DNA of 64,000 nucleotides from an uncultured Winogradskyella sp. (GTDB lineage Bacteria; Bacteroidota; Bacteroidia; Flavobacteriales; Flavobacteriaceae): NCBI RefSeq assembly GCF_947495255.1, contig NZ_CANLYI010000008.1, positions 124,001 to 188,000 of the forward strand, read 5' to 3'. Shown piece by piece: positions 7,826 to 18,200 of this stretch (position 1 is its first letter; each line of letters starts with the position of its first letter). The notes under the pieces were generated by a model. It saw only the letters and a program-made list of their open reading frames with translations, ran no database searches and was not told where the DNA came from. The position numbers and the translations under genes were made by a program.

Positions 7826-9484
7826 ATGAATAAAAAAGAAATTATGTCTCCTTGGCAAAGGCTTGTTGGCCTTTTAAAATTGGAGAAACGAGATTTACTT
7901 CAGGTTATCTATTACGCTATTTTCTCTGGTTTATTAGCATTAACCTTACCGTTAGGAATACAAGCAATTATCAATCTTTTACAAGGTGCACAAATAAGCA
8001 CGTCTTGGGTGGTTTTGGTTGTTTTAGTAACTATTGGTGTTGCATTTGTTGGTATTTTACAACTTATGCAAATGCGAATTATTGAAACCATTCAACAACG
8101 CATCTTTACTAGAGCCTCTTTTGAATTTACGTACCGTTTTCCTAAAATGAAAATGAATGAGTTACGTAACAATTATCCGCCAGAATTAGCAAATCGTTTT
8201 TTTGACACTTTAAATATTCAGAAAGGGATGTCTAAGATTTTAGTAGATATTCCAGCTGCTATATTGCAGATTGTGTTTGCATTAATATTATTGTCTTTTT
8301 ACCATCCGTTTTTTATTGCATTTGGTTTTCTATTGCTGATACTAATCTATATTGTTTTTAAGTTTACTGCGAGAAAAGGAATGGAAACCAGCCTTATGGA
8401 ATCTAAGCATAAATATAAGGTCGCACATTGGATTCAAGAAGTCGCAAGAGCTGTTGTGAGTTTTAAACTATCTGGAAAAACAAGTTTAGCCATCAATAAG
8501 AATGACGATTTGGTTAATGATTATTTAATAGCGAGAGAAAGTCACTTTAGTGTTTTGGTTATTCAATTTATACAAATGATTGGCTTTAAAGTAGTCGTAA
8601 CTGCTGGTCTCTTGCTAATAGGTGGATTACTAGTCTTAAATCAAGAAATGAATATTGGTCAGTTCGTTGCCGCAGAAATAATCATTTTATTAATCATTGC
8701 TTCTGTCGAAAAATTGATTTTAGGATTAGAATCATTTTACGATGTACTAACCTCTTTAGAGAAGATGGGCCAAATTGTAGATATGTCTCTTGAAAATCAA
8801 GAAGGTGACAAACCAGAATTTAAGGATGAGTTTAATATAGAATTAGACAACGTTTCTTATGGTGTTCCAGATAGAGAAGCTCACATTATTAAGGATGTTT
8901 CTTTAACTATTAAACCAAAAAGCAGACTTTTAATTAAAGGAGAAAGTGGTTCTGGGAAATCTAGTTTACTGCGTTTAATTGGTGGAATTATAGAGCCTTC
9001 TCACGGAAAGGTATACTTAGATAAATTTATGCTCAGTAATATCAACCTTAACCATTATAGATCACACTTAGGGTTATCATTAATAGACGAAACACCTTTT
9101 GAAGGCACTATTAGAGACAACATCACTTTTGGCAATAAAGACATCTCAGATGACCAATTAATGTGGGCTATTGAAAATGTTGGACTTTTTCAATTTATAA
9201 AAGAAAGCCCAAAAGGACTAAACACCATTTTATATCCTGAAGGCAAACAAATATCATTTACCATCGCTAAGAAAATTGTTTTAGCAAGAGCCATTGTTAG
9301 TCAACCAAAGGTTCTTATTCTAGAAGATCCTTTAGATCATTTTGAGCCAAAAGAAGTTAAGAGAATTATTTCATTTTTAACCAATGACTCTAATCCTTGG
9401 GCATTAGTTGTAGTGAGTCGATCAAATGACTGGTCTCAAAGTTGTACACAAGTTGTAACCCTTAAAAAAGGTGAAATCATTTAA
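7826..9484 (+). CDS. ABC exporter (fused membrane and ATPase domains) with degenerate ATPase motifs
   Basis: 552-residue half-size exporter. The type I exporter membrane domain (about residues 20-310, five to six helices) is followed by an ATPase domain. Walker A GESGSGKSS is intact (372-380). The usual LSGGQ signature is replaced by ISFTI (476-480), Walker B plus catalytic glutamate reads VLILED (496-501, acids swapped), the Q-loop glutamine is absent (LIDET), and the switch histidine is replaced in VVVSRSND (about 528-535). No second ATPase gene is nearby to supply intact motifs. It should pair with the following HlyD and TolC as a tripartite exporter, possibly with slow or regulated ATP hydrolysis. 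Confidence 0.85.
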   Translation: MNKKEIMSPWQRLVGLLKLEKRDLLQVIYYAIFSGLLALTLPLGIQAIINLLQGAQISTSWVVLVVLVTIGVAFVGILQLMQMRIIETIQQRIFTRASFEFTYRFPKMKMNELRNNYPPELANRFFDTLNIQKGMSKILVDIPAAILQIVFALILLSFYHPFFIAFGFLLLILIYIVFKFTARKGMETSLMESKHKYKVAHWIQEVARAVVSFKLSGKTSLAINKNDDLVNDYLIARESHFSVLVIQFIQMIGFKVVVTAGLLLIGGLLVLNQEMNIGQFVAAEIIILLIIASVEKLILGLESFYDVLTSLEKMGQIVDMSLENQEGDKPEFKDEFNIELDNVSYGVPDREAHIIKDVSLTIKPKSRLLIKGESGSGKSSLLRLIGGIIEPSHGKVYLDKFMLSNINLNHYRSHLGLSLIDETPFEGTIRDNITFGNKDISDDQLMWAIENVGLFQFIKESPKGLNTILYPEGKQISFTIAKKIVLARAIVSQPKVLILEDPLDHFEPKEVKRIISFLTNDSNPWALVVVSRSNDWSQSCTQVVTLKKGEII

Positions 9485-9496
9485 AAAGAACGTTCC

Positions 9497-10846
9497 ATGT
9501 TAAATATATCTAACAATCAATTACATAAATCGGTGAACCTATCAGATTCTAAATCTGGTAAACGGGTGTTTCACGATCGTTATTATAAGAATTTCAATAG
9601 GTTCTTATTGGTGTTTGCTATCATTGGTATTATCATTTTATTCTTGCCTTGGACGCAGAATATTACAAGTCGTGGTAATGTTACAACGCTTACGCCAGAC
9701 CAAAGGCCACAAACTATTCAATCTCCAATTCCTGGTCGTATTGAGCAATGGTATGTTCGCGAAGGTGATTTTGTTGCAAAAGGCGATACTATTATGCAGA
9801 TATCAGAAATTAAAAGCGAATATTTTGATCCAAATTTAGTAGAACGCACAGGACAACAGCGCGATGCAAAAGCACTATCAGTTGGGTCTTACGGTGAAAA
9901 GGTAAAAGCTTTAAATCGTCAAATAGGTGCATTATCTAATGAGCGTGGTTTAAAATTAGAGCAAGCAAAAAACAAACTCATTCAGTCACGCTACAAAGTG
10001 CAAAGTGATAGTATTGATTTAGAAGCTGCCATCACCAATAAAAAGATAGCACAATTGCAGTTTGATAGAACAGTAACTTTACAAGAAGAAGGTTTTAAGG
10101 CGACAAAAGATGTAGAAGATAAGCGTTTAAAACTTCAAGAAACCGAAGCTAAGTTGATATCGCAACAAAATAAATTGTTGGCTAGTAAAAACGAAGTTCT
10201 CAACGCTCAATTCGAAATTTCTCGAGTTAGTGCAGCCTATGCAGATAAAATATCAAAAGCTCAGAGCGATAAATTTACAGCACAATCTAGTCAGTTTGAC
10301 ACAGAAGCACAGGTTTCAAAATTAGATAATCAATATTCTAATTACCAAATGCGAAATGACTTACGCTTTATAAAAGCACCTTTTGATGGTTATATCAATA
10401 AAGCGATTAGAGGTGGTGTTGGTCAAACGTTTAAAGAAGGTGAAGCTCTTGTTGGTATGATGCCATCAAAAGTAGATTTAGCAGTAGAAACCTTTGTAGA
10501 ACCAATAGATTTACCATTAATTAATATAGGCGAAAAAGTCCGTGTACAGTTTGATGGTTGGCCTGCCATTGTATTTAGCGGATGGCCAGACATTACTTAC
10601 GGAACTTATGGTGCAAAAGTAGTCGCTGTTGAAAATTTCATTAGTGATAACGGTAAATTTAGAGTGCTTTTAGCACCAGATGAAGAAGAGTACAAATGGC
10701 CAAAAGATATTAGAGCAGGTTCTGGTGCCTATACTATGGCTTTATTAGAAGATGTACCAATTTGGTATGAGTTATGGAGGCAGCTTAATGGTTTTCCTCC
10801 AAATTATTACCAACCAAAAGCAGATTCAAATTCTAAAAAGAAGTAA
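9497..10846 (+). CDS. HlyD-family membrane fusion protein
   Basis: 449-residue periplasmic adaptor. It has a single N-terminal membrane helix (about residues 34-52), a biotinyl/lipoyl-like half motif (TIQSPIPGRIEQWYVREGDFVAKGDTIMQI), a long helical hairpin (about 120-270, rich in Q, K, E and A), the second half motif (FIKAPFDGYINKAIRGGVGQTFKEGEAL) and a beta-barrel. It would bridge the ABC exporter in the inner membrane and the TolC channel. It lies 12 bases after the ABC gene and 3 bases before tolC, which confirms a single operon. Confidence 0.93.
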   Translation: MLNISNNQLHKSVNLSDSKSGKRVFHDRYYKNFNRFLLVFAIIGIIILFLPWTQNITSRGNVTTLTPDQRPQTIQSPIPGRIEQWYVREGDFVAKGDTIMQISEIKSEYFDPNLVERTGQQRDAKALSVGSYGEKVKALNRQIGALSNERGLKLEQAKNKLIQSRYKVQSDSIDLEAAITNKKIAQLQFDRTVTLQEEGFKATKDVEDKRLKLQETEAKLISQQNKLLASKNEVLNAQFEISRVSAAYADKISKAQSDKFTAQSSQFDTEAQVSKLDNQYSNYQMRNDLRFIKAPFDGYINKAIRGGVGQTFKEGEALVGMMPSKVDLAVETFVEPIDLPLINIGEKVRVQFDGWPAIVFSGWPDITYGTYGAKVVAVENFISDNGKFRVLLAPDEEEYKWPKDIRAGSGAYTMALLEDVPIWYELWRQLNGFPPNYYQPKADSNSKKK

Positions 10847-10849
10847 AAG

Positions 10850-12253
10850 ATGCGTATAATAATGACAATTATAGTGTTCAGCTTAGGCACTTTTGGGTAT
10901 GCTCAAACAGAGGATTTATCTAATGTAATGCCCTTTAATGAATACTTAGGTTATGTGAAGAAATTCCATCCAATAGTAAAACAAGCCGAATTAGTTATAG
11001 ACGAAAGTCAAGCAAAATTATTAAAATCGCGTGGTGCTTTTGACCCTAAGTTTGAAGTGGATTATAACCGTAAAAAATTCAAGAACTTAGAGTATTATGA
11101 CAAACTTAATGGTACTTTTAAAATACCTACATGGTTTGGTGTTGAACTAAAAGCGGCTTTTGAGGAAAATTCTGGTGATTATCTAAATCCAGAATCTTAC
11201 GTACCAGATGATGGTTTGTATAGTGCTGGCTTATCTGTACAATTAGCGCAAGGCTTATTAATTAACAATAGAATGGCATCGTTAAAGCAAGCTAAATTAT
11301 TTAGAGAACAAGCCAAAGCTGATCGCGATATCTATGTCAATAACATTCTATTTGAAGCGTCGTTGGTCTATTTTAAGTGGCTTCAAGCTTATAACGAATT
11401 GGTTTTGTTTGAAGATATTTTGGTCAATGCAGAACTACGATTTAGAGGTATTCAAAAAGGTGTAGAAGTTGGCGAAAATGCTGAAATTGATGAAACTGAA
11501 GCTCGTATTGCTGTTAATAACAGAAAATTAGGTTTAGAGCAATCTAAAGTAAAGTTGATGAAAGCAGCTTTAGAATTGTCTAACTTTTTATGGTTAGAGA
11601 ATAACATTCCAGTAGAACTACAACCAAATATGATACCTGATGTGAATTCAGAAGCAATTATAGATGCTACATTTAGTATTAACCAATTACAAACTGAATC
11701 AATGGCTTTAGAAACACATCCAAAAATGCGTTCTTTAGACTACAAGTTACAAGGTTTAGAAGTTGATAAACGTTTAAAAGCCAATAAATTATTGCCTAAA
11801 ATAAATCTGGAATATAATTTCCTGTCTGAAACACCAGAAACAACAAACACCTTTAATACTGCCGAATATAAAAGCGTATTAAACCTTAGTTTTCCTTTGT
11901 TTTTAAGAAAAGAAAGAGGTGATTTAAAATTGGCAAAATTAAAATTACAAGACACAGAATACGAAAGAAATGCCACACGTGTTAATCTTGAAAATAAAAT
12001 TATAGCTTTAAAGCAAGAACTAGAATCTTATGTAAAGCAAAATGAAATTACAACAGAAATGGTATCAGATTACGGAATGATGCTTAAGGCGGAAGAACGT
12101 AAATTTCAATTGGGCGAAAGCTCTTTGTTTTTAGTTAACTCTAGAGAATCTAAACTCATTGACGGACAATTAAAAGCCATTGCTATTCAGAATAAATTTT
12201 TCAACACCAAAGCAAAGTTATTTAATAGCTTAGCTGTGAATCCGGATATATAA
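10850..12253 (+). CDS. TolC-family outer membrane efflux protein
   Basis: 467 residues with an N-terminal signal peptide (cleavage after GYAQ). Two outer-membrane efflux repeats follow, dominated by long amphipathic helices (VDESQAKLL.., ETEARIAVNNRKLGLEQSKVKLMKAALELSNFLW, then the second half with ERKFQLGESSLFLVNSRE). That last motif is the classic TolC end of the second repeat. It forms the trimeric outer-membrane tunnel for the upstream ABC/HlyD pair. It is the last gene of the operon; a strong bidirectional terminator follows 17 bases on. Confidence 0.93.
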   Translation: MRIIMTIIVFSLGTFGYAQTEDLSNVMPFNEYLGYVKKFHPIVKQAELVIDESQAKLLKSRGAFDPKFEVDYNRKKFKNLEYYDKLNGTFKIPTWFGVELKAAFEENSGDYLNPESYVPDDGLYSAGLSVQLAQGLLINNRMASLKQAKLFREQAKADRDIYVNNILFEASLVYFKWLQAYNELVLFEDILVNAELRFRGIQKGVEVGENAEIDETEARIAVNNRKLGLEQSKVKLMKAALELSNFLWLENNIPVELQPNMIPDVNSEAIIDATFSINQLQTESMALETHPKMRSLDYKLQGLEVDKRLKANKLLPKINLEYNFLSETPETTNTFNTAEYKSVLNLSFPLFLRKERGDLKLAKLKLQDTEYERNATRVNLENKIIALKQELESYVKQNEITTEMVSDYGMMLKAEERKFQLGESSLFLVNSRESKLIDGQLKAIAIQNKFFNTKAKLFNSLAVNPDI

Positions 12254-12270
12254 ACATCATTTTTGAAAAC

Positions 12271-12308
12271 AAAAAAAGCGAAAATCAATTTAGATTTTCG
12301 CTTTTTTT
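12271..12308. terminator. Bidirectional terminator between tolC-like and fabV
   Basis: Perfect 16-bp stem with A7 on one side and T7 on the other (core AGCGAAAATC / GATTTTCGCT), loop AATTTA. It serves the converging plus-strand efflux operon and minus-strand lpdA-fabV operon. Confidence 0.92.
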
Positions 12309-12328
12309 AATTATTTACATACTGTTAA

Positions 12329-13519
12329 TTACGCTTGCAATCCAGGAATGGCAACCATTTCATCGACATCTTTATCGTAATCAATGCCATCTACATTAAA
12401 ACCAAAGAGATTAAAGAAATCAGTTTTATAACCTTCTAAATCACCAATTTCTGGTAAAGTTTCGGTTGTTGCTTCTTTCCAAAGCTCTAAAACTTTAGCT
12501 TGAATATCATCTCGCATTTCCCAATCATCCACTCTAATTCTTCCAGCTTCGTCTAATTGCAAATCTTCTGCATATAAACGCTCGTTAAACAAACGTTCTA
12601 TTTGTTCAATACAACCTTCGTGAATGCCTTCCTCCTTCATTACTTTATATAATAATGAAATGTATAAAGGAATAACAGGAATTGCAGAACTTGCTTGCGT
12701 AACTAATGCTTTATTGACAGAAACGTAACCTTTTCCGTTGATATCTTTTAAAGCATCCGTAATTTTGAAAGCAGTTGCTTCTAAATCATCTTTTGCTCTA
12801 CCTATAGTTCCTTTTCTATAAACCGCTTCCGTTAAAGAAGGGCCAATATAAGAATAGGCAACAGTTTTAAAATCTTCAGATAATACATTTTCAGATTTTA
12901 AAAGGTCAATCCACATTTGCCAATCTTCGCCTCCCATTACAGCAACTGTATTGTCTATATCATCACCAGAACTTGGCTCAATTGATATTTCTTTTACAAC
13001 ACCTGTATGAAAATCTACTGTATTATTAGTAAACGTACCTCCTATTGGCTTCAATACCGATTTAAAACGATTTCCTGTATCAGGATGTGTTCTTACTGGT
13101 GACGCTAAACTGTAAATTAATACATCAATTTTACCTAAATCTTCTTTAATTAATTTTAAAGTTTGTGCTTTAATTTCATGAGAAAAGGCATCACCATTTA
13201 TACTCTTAGCATACAAGCCATCTTTATGAGCTTGTGTCTCAAAAGCGGCACTATTGTACCAACCTGGTGATGCTGGACGACCTTCTGTTGGTGGTTTTTC
13301 AAAAAACACACCAATTGTAGATGCATTAGATCCGTAAGCACTTGTAATTCTTGATGCTAAACCAAAGCCTGTAGATGCACCAATAACAAGTACATTTTTA
13401 GGACCATTTTTAGTTGGTTTAGACTTAATATATTCAATCTGATTTAATACATTTTGCTCACAACCTTTTGGGTGCGATGTTAAACATATAAATCCTCTAG
13501 TTTTTGGTTCTATTATCAT
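12329..13519 (-). CDS. fabV: Enoyl-ACP reductase FabV / trans-2-enoyl-CoA reductase
   Basis: 396-residue NADH-dependent enoyl reductase that completes the last step of the fatty acid elongation cycle. The FabV family start (MIIEPKTRGFICLTSHP) and NAD-binding region VLVIGASTGFGLASR (about 44-58) are present. The active-site motif Y-x8-K is Y234 to K243 (YRKGTIGRAK). The GWYNS segment and length are normal. It is 10 bases downstream of lpdA on the same strand, so the two share a promoter. FabV enzymes are intrinsically insensitive to triclosan, which is known for the family and not tested here. Confidence 0.95.
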   Translation of the reverse strand: MIIEPKTRGFICLTSHPKGCEQNVLNQIEYIKSKPTKNGPKNVLVIGASTGFGLASRITSAYGSNASTIGVFFEKPPTEGRPASPGWYNSAAFETQAHKDGLYAKSINGDAFSHEIKAQTLKLIKEDLGKIDVLIYSLASPVRTHPDTGNRFKSVLKPIGGTFTNNTVDFHTGVVKEISIEPSSGDDIDNTVAVMGGEDWQMWIDLLKSENVLSEDFKTVAYSYIGPSLTEAVYRKGTIGRAKDDLEATAFKITDALKDINGKGYVSVNKALVTQASSAIPVIPLYISLLYKVMKEEGIHEGCIEQIERLFNERLYAEDLQLDEAGRIRVDDWEMRDDIQAKVLELWKEATTETLPEIGDLEGYKTDFFNLFGFNVDGIDYDKDVDEMVAIPGLQA

Positions 13520-13529
13520 ATTTTAAAAT

Positions 13530-14930
13530 CTAAACGTGTAAAGCTCTATCATCAGTTGCTGCTAAAGCGGCTTCTTTAATAGCTTCTGCAAATGTTGGGT
13601 GTGCGTGAGACATACGAGAAATATCTTCCGCAGATGCTCTAAATTCCATAGCTGTTACAGCTTCTGCAATTAAATCGGCACAACGTGCACCAATCATATG
13701 TACCCCTAAAACTTCATCTGTCTTTTTATCGGCTAAGATTTTTACAAATCCGTCAATATCTCCACTTGCTCTAGCTCTTCCTAAAGCTCTAAAAGGAAAC
13801 TGACCCACTTTATATTCTACATTATCTGCTTTTAATTCTTCTTCTGTTTTACCAACAGCAGCTACTTCTGGCCATGTGTAAACCACACCTGGAATTAAGT
13901 TATAATCAATGTGTGGTTTTTGTCCTGCCATAGTTTCTGCAACAAAAACACCTTCTTCTTCAGCTTTATGTGCCAACATTGCACCTTTTATAACATCACC
14001 AATAGCGTAAATATTAGAGGCAGACGTTTGTAAATGTTCGTTTACTTCTACTTGTCCTCTATCATTTAATTTTACACCTGCAGCCTCAGCATTTAAACCT
14101 GCTGTATATGGCTTACGTCCAACAGACACTAAACAATAATCGCCTTTAAACTCAACAACTTCGCCTTTCTTGTTTTCAGCTTTTACAATCACCTCATCAC
14201 CATTACGCTCAACAGATTGAACTTTATGAGACAACATCATTTTGCATTTAGCTTTCTTAAATACTTTATTTAATTCTTTAGATAAACCAGCATCCATAGT
14301 TGGTAAGATTCTGTCCATATATTCTATAACAGTAACCTCAGCACCTAAACGACGGTACACTTGCCCTAACTCTAAACCAATGACACCACCACCAATGATG
14401 ATTAAGTGTTTTGGAATTTCTTTCAGTTTTAAAGCTTCCGTAGATGTAATAACACGCTCTTTGTCTAGTTTAATAAACGGCAAGTTACTTGGCTTACTTC
14501 CTGTGGCGATAATGATTTTTTTAGCTTCAATTTCTTGAGCATCTTTACCTTCAATTGTAATATGAGTAGCATCTTTAAAAGAACCCAATCCTTCAAATAC
14601 ATCAATATTATTTTTCTTCATTAAGAAATCAATTCCACCTGTAGTTTGGTCTACAACAGCTTGCTTACGACCAATCATTTTTTCTAAGTTCACTTTAATC
14701 TCACCTGGAATTTCGATTCCGTGTTCTTCAAAATGTTTTGTAGCTTCTTCATAATGATGAGAAGAACTTAATAAGGCTTTACTTGGAATACAACCTACAT
14801 TTAAACACGTTCCTCCAAGTGTAGAATACTTTTCAATAATCGCAGTTTTCATGCCTAATTGTGCGCAACGTATTGCTGCTACATATCCACCAGGTCCAGA
14901 ACCTATTACTGCTACATCGTATGATTTCAT
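13530..14930 (-). CDS. lpdA: Dihydrolipoyl dehydrogenase (E3)
   Basis: 466-residue flavoprotein disulfide reductase, the E3 component of pyruvate/2-oxoglutarate dehydrogenase or glycine cleavage complexes. It re-oxidises dihydrolipoamide with NAD+. The FAD Rossmann motif GSGPGGYVAA, redox-active GGTCLNVGCIPSK (C42 and C47), NAD-binding GGGVIGLELG, a second FAD motif YAIGDV and the C-terminal catalytic HAHPTFAEA are all visible. Length is typical. It is the first gene of a two-gene operon with fabV, with a good promoter just upstream. Confidence 0.96.
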   Translation of the reverse strand: MKSYDVAVIGSGPGGYVAAIRCAQLGMKTAIIEKYSTLGGTCLNVGCIPSKALLSSSHHYEEATKHFEEHGIEIPGEIKVNLEKMIGRKQAVVDQTTGGIDFLMKKNNIDVFEGLGSFKDATHITIEGKDAQEIEAKKIIIATGSKPSNLPFIKLDKERVITSTEALKLKEIPKHLIIIGGGVIGLELGQVYRRLGAEVTVIEYMDRILPTMDAGLSKELNKVFKKAKCKMMLSHKVQSVERNGDEVIVKAENKKGEVVEFKGDYCLVSVGRKPYTAGLNAEAAGVKLNDRGQVEVNEHLQTSASNIYAIGDVIKGAMLAHKAEEEGVFVAETMAGQKPHIDYNLIPGVVYTWPEVAAVGKTEEELKADNVEYKVGQFPFRALGRARASGDIDGFVKILADKKTDEVLGVHMIGARCADLIAEAVTAMEFRASAEDISRMSHAHPTFAEAIKEAALAATDDRALHV

Positions 14931-15256
14931 AAAGATATTTTTTATCTAATTAGATTTAATACAAACAAAAGTACAAATGTTTTGCGGGAAGGCAAACGGC
15001 TATGACCTTGAATTTATGATTTATGTTTTTAATCATAATAGATTTATTAATCCAAGATTGGGATTTTGGATCTTAATTATAACTTATATATTTCATAATG
15101 TTATTATATATTGAAGTATGTGTAACTTTATTCTTTAAATATTCTCCACCATATTAATAAAAAGACACTTTAGTTTTAATGCTCAGATTCGGCTAGAATC
15201 AAATTTTCTTAAAAATACTTAATCGTGAGTCTCTATTGCAAAAGTTATATTTCATT
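14931..15256. other. Intergenic gap upstream of lpdA
   Basis: Apart from the lpdA promoter, nothing recognisable: AT-rich, no open frame, no convincing hairpin next to the end of the giant surface-protein gene. Confidence 0.6.
14966..14996 (-). promoter_or_regulatory. Promoter of lpdA-fabV
   Basis: On the minus strand: TTTG, 19 bases, TACTTTTG. This fits the Bacteroidota housekeeping consensus TTTG-N19-21-TAnnTTTG. It lies 36 bases upstream of the lpdA start. Confidence 0.65.
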
Positions 15257-18200
15257 TTATCTTACCAAACTAAAATGACCTCTTAAAATTTTCCCATCTT
15301 TATATAAAATTGAATACCAATAATCGCTACTTGGTAAAAGTTTTCCATTATAATTACCACTCCAGCTCCAACCTGTTGAAGAATTATTCATTTTATTCAT
15401 TGTTTTCCCATAACGATTAAAAATTATAACTTCTGAAACATTGTTTAACTCATTAGGCACAATCCAAAAATCATTTACTCCATCATCATTAGGTGTAAAA
15501 AACTGAGGAATAACATCTTTATATGATTCTGTTGTAAAACTTTCTTCTGAACAACCTATAGCATTACCATCGGCATTATATGGGATTATTGATACGTATA
15601 TTGTATTGTCCTCTGGCAAATCTGCTAATAAATCATAAGTTAACACATTGCCCATATCCAAACTGTTTAATATATCGTTAACTCCAGAACTTGTGCCAAC
15701 GGTTAAAATATATCCTGTAGCATTAGATACAGCATTCCAAAATAAATCGGTATTTACCAATACACTAGTAGAACCAGAACTTGGTGAATTTAGAGTGGTA
15801 CAGTTTGGTAGAGCTAAAAGGTCTTCAGTTGTAAAAATCTCTTCTGAACAACCTGTAGCATCACCATCGGCACTGTATGGAATTACTGAAACATAAATTG
15901 TAGAATCCTCTGGTAAATCTGTTAGTAAATCATAAGTCAAAACATTACCAACATCTAATCCGTTTATTATATCAGTTCCACCTGTACTAGTTCCAACATT
16001 TAATATATAACCTGTTGCTCCAGCAACTGCTGTCCAAGATAAATCCGTATCAATTGCAACATTAGTTGTGCCCGAAGTAGGCGAACTCAAATTCGTACAA
16101 TTGGGAGGAAACAAAAGGTCTTCAGTTGTAAAAATCTCTTCTGAACAACCTGTAGCATCACCATCGGCACTGTATGGAATTACCGAAACATAAATTGTAG
16201 AATCCTCTGGTAAATCTGCTGGTAAATCGTAAGTCAATACATTACCAACATCTAATCCGTTTATAATATCAAAACCTCCTGATTCGGAACCTACAGTAAG
16301 TGTATAACCTGTTGCATCTGCAACAGCGTTCCAGCTTATATCTGTACTAACAGAAACGTTTGTTGTTCCAGATAATGGGGAATTTAAATTCGTACAATCT
16401 AAGTTAAAAGGAAGGTCTCCTGTAATAAAACTTTCATGTGTACAACCATTAATAGCATCACCATTTGAATTATAAGGAATAATCCTAACAAATATTTGAG
16501 TATTTGGAGGTAAGTCAAAAGGTAAATCATAAATTAAAGAATTTCCGACATCAAACTCACCGAAGAAGATAGTGTTAGTTCCTAAATTTATTCTGTATCC
16601 AGTGGCATTTATAACTGAGTTCCAATTAAAATTTGTAGCAACAGAAACATCTATATCACCAGCCAACGGACTTATTAATGTTGTACATTCTGGTAGAATT
16701 AACTCTGTAACAAAACTCTCTTCAGCACAGCCTGCAGCTTCACCATCATTATTATAAGGTATAACAGTAACAAATATTTGAGTATTGTCTGGTAAATCCG
16801 ATGGTAAATCATAAGTAAACACATTACCTACATCTAAAGCATTTATAATATCTGTGCTTCCAGAACTGGTACCAACCGTTAAGGTATAACCTGTAGCTTC
16901 TGAAACTGCAGCCCAAGATAAATCAGTATTCACAGAAATATCAACTGAGCCCGAAGTAGGCGAACTTAAACTGGTACAATTTGGAGGAAACAATAGGTCT
17001 TCTGTTGTAAAACTTTCTTCTGCACAACCTGTAGCATCACCATCGGCATTGTATGGAATAATTGATACATAAATTATAGTATTCTCTGGTAAATCCGATG
17101 GTAAATCATAAGTCAATACATTGTCAACATCTACAGCGTTTAGGATATCATTTCCTCCTGAACTTGTGCTAACCGATAAAATGTAACCTGTAGCTTCTGT
17201 AACTGCTGTCCATGTTAAATCAGTATCCACTGGGATATTGTCCGAGCCCGAAGTAGGCGAACTTAAACTGGTACAATTTGGAGGAAACAATAGGTCTTCT
17301 GTTGTAAAACTTTCTTCTGTACAAGCTGTGGCATCACCATCGGCATTATATGGAATTATTGACACATAAATTGTAGTATTCTCTGGCAAATTTGCCGGTA
17401 AATCATAAGTCAATACATTGCCAACATCTAATCCATTTATAATATCTGTACCTCCAGAACTCGTTCCAACTGTTATGGTATAACCTGTAGCACTTGCTAC
17501 TGCTGTCCATGTGAAATTAGTGTCAATCGCTATATTAATGGAGCCTGACATAGGAGAACTGAGATTCGTACATGCCAACGGCGGTGTAATCGTTAATAAA
17601 AATTCTTCCTCAGAAAAACAAGTTGGACTTGCATAATCATAGATATAAAGCGTTATCGGATAACTAGGAAAATTAGCATAATTAATAACATCACTAGCAT
17701 TGTAAACTGTCCCAGTGCCATCTGGCCCTGTATAATAGGCTTCATTACCTGTTAAGTTAGTTCCTGTTATCACAGGTAAGGTATAACTACCTGATGCCGT
17801 TTGGTCTAGTAAACCATCTACTGTTGGGCCAGCAAAACCACCATCAGAAATGCTCCAATTATAACTTGCAATCATATTGGCTCGTGCAGCTGCACCAGCA
17901 CAATATTCACTGTAGCCTCCATCAAAAGGAACATTTAGGTTTAAATTTTGAGCATTCCAACCAATTAATAAGCTGTCATAATTTGCAATAGACAAGGTTA
18001 CATTCATAAATATATTCATTGCAGTTTGTAAGCTAGTTACATTCCATGCTCCCAAATCCTGATCAAAACTAACAGCTGTAGCAAACATGGCATCCATAGT
18101 AGATACGTTTCCAGTATCCCAATTTCCTATATTTTGATTAAATAGATCTGCATCATGAAACATTGCATCCATCCGAGTTACATTACTAGTATCCCAAGAT

